From CBFCZU01 sp965602635 (GTDB taxonomy: Bacteria; Planctomycetota; Phycisphaerae; SM23-33): 10,806 bases of DNA. A program made the translations under genes and the position numbers. This document shows, piece by piece, positions 1 to 7,200 of this stretch. The stretch's first letter is position 1. The number at the start of each line of letters is the position of its first letter. The notes beneath the pieces are model-generated. The model worked only from the letters and a program-made list of their open reading frames with translations. It did not search any database and was not told where the DNA came from. The stretch spans positions 1 to 10,806 of the forward strand of contig CBFCZU010000147.1 in assembly GCA_965602635.1 (NCBI GenBank), in the 5' to 3' direction.

Positions 1-878
1 CCCAGGCGGAAGAAGGAGACGAACGGGTCGTATCGGCAGATGATGTAGGCGCTGCCCGTGGCGGCCAGGAGCACAGCCCCGGCCAGGTACACGTAGGCCA
101 GCAGCCTGAGTGCCTGATCGAACCAGTGGGGCAGGCTCAGCGGGCGGACCACCACCACGTCCTGGATCACGCCCAGCGGGCAGACCGAAGCGCAGAAGGC
201 CCTGCCGAACAGCAGCGTCGCGGCCAGGGGCAGCAGGAAGAAGGCCAGGACCGTCCAGGGGACGGTGAACGTCGGGGCGACGCGCCACAGCTCGCGCAGG
301 GCGAGCGAGACCTTCCGCCCGTCGGGGCCGAAGCCCTCGACCCTGACCGAGCCGACCTCCTCCAGCAACCGGCGGTTGGCGCCGTTCAGCCGAAGGCGGA
401 TGCGGAAGCCGCCCACGCCCCGGTGGAGTTGCGCCCCGACGAAGCGGGCGTACTCGCGCTCGAAGGCGGCGGCGACGGCGTCGGCCTCCAGGCCCCTGGC
501 GGCGATCGCGGCGTGGTCGGGCCGGATTGCCGACTCGGTGTCGAAGATGCCCTGGGCGACGTTTTGAATCGCCCCGATGGGGCAGACGCAGCCCTTGCGG
601 ATGAAGCCGAAGTACACCAGGCAGCCGATGGCCAGGGCGACGATCCACGCCCGCGATCGCCGCCGCAGGGCCAGGTACGACGCCAGGGCGATGGCCACAA
701 CCAGCGCCGCGACCGCGACGTACTCGCCCCAGGCGCCCTCCGGCGGCGGGGTGGCCGTCTGCGGCTCGACGTAGCTGGGGCCAAGCTCGGGCGGCTCGTA
801 TCGGTACTCTCCCCGAGCCCCCGCGGCCGAGGCCAGCAATACCACCACAAGAGCGGCGATTTGGGCCGGGCGGGTCAT
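1..878 (-). CDS. NapH/NosR-like membrane polyferredoxin (4Fe-4S), C-terminus cut by window edge
   Basis: The minus-strand frame is open from the ATG at 876-878 to the window edge, giving about 292 residues with no stop, so the C-terminus is missing. Residues 1-22 look like a signal peptide, with hydrophobic segments at about 53-71, 78-95, 207-225 and 257-277. The Fe-S signatures are GCVCPIG (C97, C99), GRAFCASVCPLG (C229, C233; the CxxxCP motif of NapH, NosR and related proteins) and CRYDPF at C281. In that family such proteins take electrons from quinol and pass them across the membrane through [4Fe-4S] clusters. The start overlaps the stop of the ferredoxin gene as ATGA, so the two are probably translationally coupled and work as a NapG/NapH-like pair. 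Between the two Cys motifs lies a soluble stretch of about 85 residues (roughly 115-200) that seems longer than I expect for the family. The family call is firm; the partner enzyme and substrate are unknown. Confidence 0.85.
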   Translation of the reverse strand, partial: MTRPAQIAALVVVLLASAAGARGEYRYEPPELGPSYVEPQTATPPPEGAWGEYVAVAALVVAIALASYLALRRRSRAWIVALAIGCLVYFGFIRKGCVCPIGAIQNVAQGIFDTESAIRPDHAAIAARGLEADAVAAAFEREYARFVGAQLHRGVGGFRIRLRLNGANRRLLEEVGSVRVEGFGPDGRKVSLALRELWRVAPTFTVPWTVLAFFLLPLAATLLFGRAFCASVCPLGVIQDVVVVRPLSLPHWFDQALRLLAYVYLAGAVLLAATGSAYIICRYDPFVSFFRL

Positions 879-1447
879 TCCTCGGTCTCGACCCTCTTGA
901 GCAGGTACGGCTGGCTCGCGGGCACCCGCACGAACGCCTCGGACGGGCAGGCGGCGGCAATCGCGCACTCGTTGCAGTTCACGCAGCGGTCGTGACGCAC
1001 CTGGAGGAACAGCGAGCCGTTGCCGAAGATCTCGCATCCGGCCACGCACTTGGCGCAGCCGATGCACAGGGCCTCGTCGATGCCGTACTCGTAATACGGG
1101 TCGCGGAGGAATGTCCGCTCTATGGCGCCGACCGGGCAGAGCTGATACTCGGCCCCCGCGCCGGGGAAGGCGCCGGGCTTTGTCTCGTGATAGCCAAAGC
1201 AGAAGTTGCACCGCCCGCACACCGCGTAGGCGTGGACGCACTTGACGGCTGAGGGGCTCTGCACGCAGTACGTGGCGCAGTTTCCGCACTTGACGCACTT
1301 GCTCGGGTCGATCTGCCAGACGAGCTCTTCACCGCGTGCGCGGCGGGCGGCGATACCGGCGACGGCCCCCAGGCCGACAAGTCCGGCCGCCTGTATGCCG
1401 CCGGCGAGGAAGCTGCGTCGGGTTATCGGCTCGGGCTTCTCGGGCAT
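875..1447 (-). CDS. Tat-exported NapG-like ferredoxin with ligands for four [4Fe-4S] clusters
   Basis: 190 residues from the ATG at 1445-1447, chosen because a GGAG Shine-Dalgarno (1456-1459) lies 8 bases upstream and the twin-arginine motif TRRSFL then falls at residues 9-14. The frame remains open further upstream, but that extension overlaps the preceding gene and looks non-native. After the Tat hydrophobic stretch (15-33) there are 17 cysteines. Sixteen form four ligand sets: C51/54/57/61, C77/80/83/104, C128/131/134/138 and C155/158/161/167. C70 is left over. This pattern matches NapG-like and NosG-like periplasmic ferredoxins, which relay electrons between a membrane quinol-oxidising polyferredoxin and a periplasmic acceptor. 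The gene overlaps the downstream polyferredoxin start (ATGA at 875-878) and begins 2 bases after the Cys-rich Tat peptide gene. The ferredoxin fold and export are well supported; the electron acceptor is unknown. Confidence 0.92.
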   Translation of the reverse strand: MPEKPEPITRRSFLAGGIQAAGLVGLGAVAGIAARRARGEELVWQIDPSKCVKCGNCATYCVQSPSAVKCVHAYAVCGRCNFCFGYHETKPGAFPGAGAEYQLCPVGAIERTFLRDPYYEYGIDEALCIGCAKCVAGCEIFGNGSLFLQVRHDRCVNCNECAIAAACPSEAFVRVPASQPYLLKRVETEE

Positions 1448-1449
1448 CT

Positions 1450-1677
1450 CTATCGCTCCACTCCGGCCTGCCTGGCCGAGAGTGCCTGCGGCAGGCCGCA
1501 GTCGCCAATGGCCGGGCAGCCGCGGCAGATGCCGCCGTTGACGCACTCCTGGCCAGAGAGGCGCGAGCCGCCCCTTGCCGTCAGGAGGCCCCCGACGGCC
1601 GCCAGGGCAGCCAGGGCAGCGCCTCGCCCCGCCGCCCGGAAAAGCTCGCGGCGGCTATGGCGCGGACCGGACTTCAT
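1450..1677 (-). CDS. Small Tat-exported cysteine-rich peptide (75 aa)
   Basis: 75 residues from the ATG at 1675-1677, preceded by a strong AAGGAG Shine-Dalgarno (1683-1688) at 5 bases. The start overlaps the NHL gene stop as ATGA, and the next gene starts 2 bases after its TAG. The N-terminus has a twin-arginine signal (SRRELF, residues 8-13) followed by an Ala/Gly/Leu-rich hydrophobic stretch (15-33). The remaining mature part of about 40 residues contains four cysteines, C45, C51, C54 and C60, in a C-x5-C-x2-C-x5-C arrangement around NGGICRGCPAIGDCGLPQA. Tat export of so small a protein suggests folding or cofactor loading in the cytoplasm, for example an Fe-S cluster or another metal; this is inference. 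It sits directly before a Tat ferredoxin, so it may be its redox partner or an assembly subunit. I do not recognise a named family. Coding status is supported by the ribosome-binding site, both junctions and the coherent signal peptide. Confidence 0.82.
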   Translation of the reverse strand: MKSGPRHSRRELFRAAGRGAALAALAAVGGLLTARGGSRLSGQECVNGGICRGCPAIGDCGLPQALSARQAGVER

Positions 1678-2696
1678 TTCGTCTCCTTGCGTGTGAAGAT
1701 TCCCACGTTCCCGCCCGGGTCGAGCACGAGCACGCGCCCGGACGGGTCCACCGCCACGTCCAGGCCGATGGAATGGTAAGGGTTCCCGCACTGCTCGGGC
1801 AAGCCGGCAAGCATCTTCGCCGTCGCGACGACGCTCTCCAGCCGCCCGGCGGGCGAGTAGATCTTTATCGTCGGGATGCCCTTCTCGCTGGTGACGACCC
1901 GCCCGTCGGGCAAGATGGCCATCTGGGCCGGGTTGCAGCAGCCGGCGAAGCCCGCCACCTCGGTTGAGCTGTGGCCCCAACCCACGCGGAACTCGCCGGT
2001 GAAGGTGTAGGTCTCCACGCGGCGCTCGCCGGTGTTGGCCACCGCCAGCAGCCCGTCGGGCGTTATGGCCACGTCGAAGTATGGGCTGGGTATGGTGAAC
2101 GTCCCGGCCGCCCCTTCTGCGTCCTTGGGGACGACCCGCCCCAGCAGTTTGCCCGACGTGTCGTAACGATGCACCACGCGCAGCCCGTAGTCGGCCGCGA
2201 ATACGTCGGCGGCGCCAACGGCGATGCAGGTTATCTGCGACTTCCCGCCCAGCGGCGACCAGTGCGCCCATGTCCGCTCCGCGGTGTCCCAGACGTCCAC
2301 CCGGTCGCCCACGGCGACGTAGATCGTCCCGTCGCCGGCGACGGCCAGGCACCGCGGCGGGCGGGAGAGATGGATCTCCGACAGTTCTTTTCCGGTGGCG
2401 TCGAATATGCGAACGGCCTTGTCGCCCGCCACGTATATCCGCCCGTCCGGCCCGGCGGCGATGCCCCGGGCGGACTTCAAGCCGGTAACGATCCTGGCGG
2501 CGCGGGCGTGGCTGATGAGTTCCGGCTTGATCTTCCGCACGCCCTCCAGATCGTAGGCGAACCGCTCCCCCAGCCCGCTGCCGGAGCGCCCGGTGGGGTC
2601 CATGCGGATCACGACGATCACGCCCACGCCCACGGCCGCCACAACGGCCAGGCCGACGAGAACGGCTAGTATCGAGCTTTTCGAGAATGCTCTCAC
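1674..2696 (-). CDS. Membrane-anchored NHL-repeat beta-propeller protein with CCNP motif
   Basis: 340 residues from the GTG at 2694-2696, chosen because GAGG (2703-2706) sits 6 bases upstream. Another GTG at 2701-2703 is in a different frame. One hydrophobic segment (residues 9-30) with basic N-terminal residues (R2, K6) suggests an uncleaved anchor, leaving the rest outside the cytoplasm. The remainder has repeated NHL/six-bladed-propeller strands of the type GPDGRIYVA, GDGTIYVAV, TPDGLLAVA, LPDGRVVTS and DPSGRVLVL. A Cys-Cys-Asn-Pro motif (C253, C254) precedes LPDGRVVTSEKG, and a second motif has C303 and H308 (QCGNPYHS). These may form a metal or redox site, although the fold alone could also be a scaffold or sensor. 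It is the first gene of the redox block and overlaps the Tat peptide start (ATGA at 1674-1677). The propeller call is firm; no ligand or enzymatic role can be assigned. Confidence 0.88.
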   Translation of the reverse strand: MRAFSKSSILAVLVGLAVVAAVGVGVIVVIRMDPTGRSGSGLGERFAYDLEGVRKIKPELISHARAARIVTGLKSARGIAAGPDGRIYVAGDKAVRIFDATGKELSEIHLSRPPRCLAVAGDGTIYVAVGDRVDVWDTAERTWAHWSPLGGKSQITCIAVGAADVFAADYGLRVVHRYDTSGKLLGRVVPKDAEGAAGTFTIPSPYFDVAITPDGLLAVANTGERRVETYTFTGEFRVGWGHSSTEVAGFAGCCNPAQMAILPDGRVVTSEKGIPTIKIYSPAGRLESVVATAKMLAGLPEQCGNPYHSIGLDVAVDPSGRVLVLDPGGNVGIFTRKETK

Positions 2697-2702
2697 GCCT
2701 CA

Positions 2703-2706
2703 CCTC
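2703..2706 (-). promoter_or_regulatory. Shine-Dalgarno that fixes the NHL gene start
   Basis: GAGG on the minus strand lies 6 bases before the GTG at 2694-2696. This supports the GTG as the start, placing the hydrophobic anchor a few residues from the N-terminus. The competing upstream GTG at 2701-2703 overlaps this element and opens a different reading frame. Confidence 0.6.
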
Positions 2707-2730
2707 GACGCGTGCATCGCGCCGGACTCC

Positions 2731-2760
2731 ATTAGACTAAATCACGCCGCGCCCGATCAA
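2731..2760 (-). promoter_or_regulatory. Putative sigma-70-type promoter for the redox block
   Basis: Read on the minus strand, TTGATC (2755-2760) and TCTAAT (2731-2736) are separated by 18 bases. They match the -35 box at 4 of 6 and the -10 box at 5 of 6 positions. A transcript would begin near 2724, about 28 bases before the NHL start codon. The AT-rich patch stands out in a GC-rich background. Such matches occur by chance, and the -10 mismatch falls at its usually conserved second base, so this is a tentative call. Confidence 0.35.
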
Positions 2761-2771
2761 GCTCGCCGCCC

Positions 2772-4193
2772 TCACTTGGCCCGCACGTCCAGGCACAGCA
2801 GCGTATCGAAGTCTCGCAGCAGCAGCAGCCCGCCGGCGATGGCCATCGGGCCCCAGGAGTGCTCGCCGGCGACCTGCGCCCGGGCAAGCTGTCGGTATCC
2901 GGCGGGGGTCGCCTCGGCCAGGACAAGCAGCCCGTCGTGGCCCAGGACGAAGAGCATGCCGTCGGCTATCAGGTACGGCCCGTAGCCCTTGCCGAACCGT
3001 TGCTGGTCGCCGCTGTGCCAGATGACCTTGCCACCCGGGTCGAGGCATGCGAGCTTTCCGGCAGGGTCCACGCCGTAGATGTGCCCGCCGAAGAGGACGG
3101 GCGTGTGCTGCTCAGAGCCGAAGTCGCGGTGCTTGAGACGATACATCTGCCTGGCGGTGAACTTCCCGCCCGCCTGCGTCAGCTCCAGCATCAAACTGCC
3201 GGCGCGGTAGCCGCCGCTGAGGAAGACCTTCGCCCCCTCCATCGGCACGGGGCTTGACACGTTGACCGGGTCGATCCGCCAGGAGGTGTCCTCCCAGAGG
3301 AGCTCACCGGTGGCCGCGTCCACCCCCACCACGCCGCCGGAGGCGCAGTAAACGTACATCTTCCGCCCGTCGACGGTCATGGGTGCGATCGACGAGTGGG
3401 TCATCTTCCAGCGGCGGGGGTTGGGCGTCTCCCAGAGGACCCGCCCGCTGTCGCAGTCAACGGCGATCATCAGCGCCGCGCCGCCGGGGGCGATGATCGC
3501 CCGGCCGGCGTCGATCAGCGGGCACTGCCCGGCGTACCACTCGGGCACGGTCGCGCCGTAGCGGGCCACCAGGTCCATCCCCCAGCGATACTCGCCGCTG
3601 TCGGCGTCCAGGCACATCACGTGGCAGGACGGGCCGAGGGTGACGACGTACTTGTCGGTCACGGCCGGGGATGTCCGCGAGTAGCCGTGCTGCGTCTTGA
3701 TGGGGTTGGAGTACCAGCGGCGGTAGATTTCGTTGCCGTCGGCCAGCGACAGGCAGCGGAGTGCGTCGGCCTTCCTGGCGACGTCGTAGTCCAGCAGGTA
3801 CACCCTGCCCCGATGGACGACCGGCCCGCCGTAGCCTCGCCCGACCTTCAGCGACCAGACGACCTCCGGCCCGCCGGCCGGCCAGCTCCGCGCCAGGGGC
3901 ACCTCCTCGTGGCTTACGCCGTCGCGGTTTATCCCGCGGAAGCTCGGCCAGCTCCCCGCCAGCCCCGCCGCCGGCACGGCGTCGCCCTTGACCAGGATTC
4001 CCGGCAGTGGCACCGACGGCACCGACGAGGGGCCCGACTCGGTCGGCGAGGAGGGCTCTTCGCCGAGCACCGGCGTCAGGGAGGTCTCCGGGCCGCGGGG
4101 GCGCCACTCGCCCGCAGGCGCGGCCGTGAACCACGCCACCAGCAGGGCTGCGCCGACAGCGGCCAGGAAAGCGGGGATCGTTCTGGGCAACAC
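2772..4193 (-). CDS. Membrane-anchored PQQ-like beta-propeller protein
   Basis: 473 residues from the GTG at 4191-4193. A Shine-Dalgarno AGGAAG (4203-4208) overlaps the stop codon of the permease gene and lies 9 bases upstream. Residues 7-25 form a signal anchor or signal peptide, followed by a Pro/Ser-rich linker (about 36-80). The propeller begins at SWPSFRGINRDG (81-92), an entry motif common in secreted planctomycete PQQ-like/outer-membrane BamB-like propellers. Blade strands of the type GEYRW, GRVLWE and GELLWE follow. No PQQ-dependent dehydrogenase catalytic signature or heme motif is visible, so an enzyme is unlikely. A structural, binding or envelope-assembly role is more probable, by inference. 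It ends the transporter/glycosyltransferase block, and its 13-base gap from the permease gene makes co-transcription likely. It differs from the other propeller in the window, which has regular repeats and no internal membrane anchor in the visible part. Confidence 0.88.
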   Translation of the reverse strand: MLPRTIPAFLAAVGAALLVAWFTAAPAGEWRPRGPETSLTPVLGEEPSSPTESGPSSVPSVPLPGILVKGDAVPAAGLAGSWPSFRGINRDGVSHEEVPLARSWPAGGPEVVWSLKVGRGYGGPVVHRGRVYLLDYDVARKADALRCLSLADGNEIYRRWYSNPIKTQHGYSRTSPAVTDKYVVTLGPSCHVMCLDADSGEYRWGMDLVARYGATVPEWYAGQCPLIDAGRAIIAPGGAALMIAVDCDSGRVLWETPNPRRWKMTHSSIAPMTVDGRKMYVYCASGGVVGVDAATGELLWEDTSWRIDPVNVSSPVPMEGAKVFLSGGYRAGSLMLELTQAGGKFTARQMYRLKHRDFGSEQHTPVLFGGHIYGVDPAGKLACLDPGGKVIWHSGDQQRFGKGYGPYLIADGMLFVLGHDGLLVLAEATPAGYRQLARAQVAGEHSWGPMAIAGGLLLLRDFDTLLCLDVRAK

Positions 4194-4202
4194 CCGGATC
4201 GT

Positions 4203-4208
4203 CTTCCT
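4203..4208 (-). promoter_or_regulatory. Shine-Dalgarno overlapping the permease stop codon
   Basis: On the minus strand AGGAAG begins inside the TAG that ends the permease gene and lies 9 bases before the GTG of the propeller gene. This supports the GTG start and suggests that terminating ribosomes could re-initiate on the propeller gene. Confidence 0.5.
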
Positions 4209-7200
4209 ATTCGTTCCTCAGGGCCGCAAGCAGTGGCCCTCGTGTCGCCCATATCGTAGCAAGGAAGGTCCACACAACGCCACCGATTCCGACCGCCGCC
4301 AATGTCGCCGCCAGCGAGGCGTAGGGCACCTTTGCCCCGGGCGAGGCCAGGGCCGGCGCAACGGCGACGGCGGCCGCCACCACGCCGCAGGCCAATCCCA
4401 GGACCACCAGCATCAGGTGCTCGGCCAGGACGATCCGCCTGACCGCCCGGCGGGAGAACCCCACCGCCCGCAGCAGCGCCAGCTCGCCGCGGCGCTCCAT
4501 GACGTTCCGCCCCACCACCACGGCCAGGGCGGCGCTGCCCAGCAGCATCCCCAGGGCCCCGAGGATCTGGAAGATGGACAGGTAGGTGTTCTGCACGGTG
4601 CTCAGCTCGGCCAGTCGCTGCGCGGCGGCGGTCAGCTCCAGCCCGTGATCGCCCATCGCCGCCGACATGGCCTCGACGACGGCGGCCGACCCGCCGGCGG
4701 GGACGTCGATCAGGAAGCTGCGGTAGCCGCTGGCGGATGGGAAGCGCCTGACGAACTGCTCCTCCGAGATCACCAGCCCGCCCTGGAGGATGGAGTCGGC
4801 GATCATCCCGACCAGGCGGACCTTGAACTCCCGCCCCTGCTCGTCGGTGTAGCTGAGCGTCCGGCCGAGCTTGGTGCCCAGGGCCCAGCGGATGGTCGGC
4901 ACGTCGCCGATGGCCGGGACCGCGCCGTCGGGGAAGCTGGTCTCCAGCAGCCGCCACGGGCCCCCCGCCGGCGGCGGGTGCAGCGTCTTGACGAACCTGA
5001 AGGCGCCGCGCCTGGCCAGCTCTTCCGGGGCGACGCCCAGCAGCCTCGGCCGCTGGGGGCGGTTCATGTTCAGGCAACTGGCGTCGTCTCCGCCGCGGAG
5101 GCGGAGCTGGACGAACTCGACGCCGCTAAGGGCCGGGCGGTCCAACCCGAGCGCTTCGCGCCCGGCCGGGGAGTTCATGTCGTGATACACGGCCACGGCC
5201 GATTCTCCCAGCAGGGCGAAGCCGCCGGTTCCCGAGTCGCGGCGCTCGGCGTGGCGTTGGGGGTCGCGCCGGTTGGCGCCGACGGCGACGACGAGGAAGC
5301 TGCCGCAGGCCAGCAGTGCGATGGTCGCCAGCGACCGCCCGGGGCGCCTGCCTCCCGCGCGGAAGCCCACGGCGGCCAGGGACATTCGCCCCGCGCGCCC
5401 TCGGGCGAGCCGGCCAAGCAACGCTCGGCAGGCGGCGATGCCGCCGGTCAGCAGCAGGGCGCCGGAGGCGAAGAACGACCAGGTGGGCGGCGTGTCGGTG
5501 CCCGCCGCCAGGCCGGCGATGAGCGCCCCCGCCGCGCCCGCCGCCGCCACCAGCGCAACGATCAGCGGAGCCTTGCGCCGCCTCGGCAGCGGCCCGGGCG
5601 CGCCGACCGCCCCGCCCGAGGCCAGCAGCTCCCGCGCCGGCCGGGCCAGGTAACGCCGCAGCGTCACCCACATCGCCGCCAGGGCGATCAGGATTCCGAC
5701 GGCAAAGCCCAGGGCAACGCTGGACGCCCGGGCGTGGAAGTGCAGCGCGGCCGTCTCCGCCGCCGCGCCGCTCCAGACCGTCCGCAGCCCGCCAAGCAGC
5801 GCCAGTGTGTATCCCATGCCGCCGACGGAACCGAGTGCGGCCCCGACCACCGCCAGCACGGCGCCCTCGGCCAGCAGCAGCCGACCCACGCGCCGCGGCA
5901 GGAAGCCCAGGGCGAGCAGCGTGCCGATCTCCTCGCTTCGCTGCTCGGCGCCGAAGACGAACAGCAGCCAAGTCAGCACGCCCGCGGCCGCGATCAGGAA
6001 CATGCTCAGGGCGAGAAACAGGTGCCCGAAATTCTGGCCTTGCGACCCGGCCTCCAGTGCGAGCTTCCGCACCGGCTGGAAGTAGAGCCCGACGGCCGCC
6101 GGGTCGAGCCGGAGGCGGATCGCCTCTTCCAGCTCCGCCAGCCTGCGCCGCGGCAGCGGGAAGCGGACGGCCGTCAGCTCGCCGAAGCGGTTGGCCCACA
6201 TCCGCCGCCCCGCCGCCAGCGTCACGAACGCCTTGGGCGTGCCGCGGTGCCGCTCCCAATAGGCCTCGTCCTTGGGGCGAATCCGCTCCAGATCGATGGG
6301 GATGCCCGGCTCCCAGTTGCGGCAGCTTGTCCTCTCGGCCTCGGCCAGGCCGGGGAAGGCGGGCATCAGCTCCCTCTCCTCGGTCGATTCCTTGATCTTG
6401 ACGACCTTCCGCACGCGGAAGCGGTCGGACCTTTCGGCAAGCGTCCGCATCGGCCCCAGGACGTAGTAGCTGAGCGTCAGCTCGTCGCCGGCCTTGGCCT
6501 GGAGGTCCTCGGCCAGCCAGTCGTTGATGATTATCCCGCCGTCGTTCAGCCGCTCCGGCGGCGGGGTCGAAGGCTTGTCCGCGCCGATGGCCCCCGTGGC
6601 CGCAACGAAGGAGTACGGCGTGGCGCGCCGCCCGAGGCGTATGGCGTTGACGAAATACGTCAGCACGCCGAAGGGGGGATGGCCGCACCGCTCCGCCGCC
6701 TCGACGGCCGGGCGATCGAGGAAGATCCGCCCGCTCCGCAGCTCCAGCGGGCCGCCGTCGGACAGGGCGCGGACCTCCAGCTCGGCATCGGCGAGCTTCC
6801 ACACCCGCCGCAGGGCCTCATCCGCCGCCTGGGGCGTCAGCTCCGCCCTCCCGCCGGCCAGAAGAAGGTTGGCCTTGCCCTCGAGCTGCGCCTGCCGCTG
6901 AAGCAGCGACAGCGGCACGAACGCGCTGGCCGGAGGGATCTGGTCGGCCCGGAGGCTGAACCGCCCGAAGTCGCCGTCGGCCGCGACTGCCCGGATGCGC
7001 AGCGTCAGGGCGGTGGAGGCGTCCTTGGCCACCGACAGCGGCGCGTCGCGCGGCAGCAGGCTCGGCCTCTCGAAGCGGAGCTGAATGCTCTCGCCCGCCT
7101 TGACGCCCAGTAGGCCCGCCAGCCGCTCGTTGACGATGACCTCGCCCGCGCCCTTGCCGAAGCTCAGACTGCTGCCGCCGAGCGTCCAGAACCGGTCCGT

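Larger units (their letters stand above)
2697..2771 (-). other. Intergenic spacer between the two gene blocks
   Basis: This is the only appreciable intergenic gap in the window, 75 bases between the TGA of the PQQ-like propeller gene (2772-2774) and the GTG of the NHL gene. It is visibly more AT-rich in the middle (about 2731-2743) than the surrounding coding DNA. It contains the putative promoter and the ribosome-binding site listed separately. I see no hairpin followed by a T-run in either orientation, only a weak 4-base inverted CGCG repeat (2709-2712 and 2718-2721), so no intrinsic terminator is called. Confidence 0.8.

Noticed and set aside
126..995. Plus-strand open frame of 289 codons over the polyferredoxin and ferredoxin genes
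   Set aside because: Low-complexity Gln/Asp/Arg-rich translation with no motif; the opposite strand encodes recognisable Fe-S proteins.
1448..1546. N-terminal extension of the ferredoxin from a start at 1546
   Set aside because: It overlaps the Tat peptide gene, has Arg-rich nonsense composition and would bury the twin-arginine signal; the ATG at 1447 has a good Shine-Dalgarno.
1678..2703. Minus-strand frame from the GTG at 2703 reading into the small Tat peptide as one 417-residue protein
   Set aside because: The upstream part is an Arg/Gly-rich shadow of the NHL gene. Only the last 75 codons are coherent, and they have their own start and ribosome-binding site.
2709..2721. Inverted CGCG repeat in the intergenic gap as a terminator
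   Set aside because: The stem has only 4 bases and there is no T-run on either strand.
3988..7113. Plus-strand open frame of 1041 codons antisense to the permease
   Set aside because: It lies opposite a complete FtsX-type permease. Its translation is Arg/Gly/Gln/Pro-rich without domains or membrane segments, as expected for an antisense frame in GC-rich DNA.
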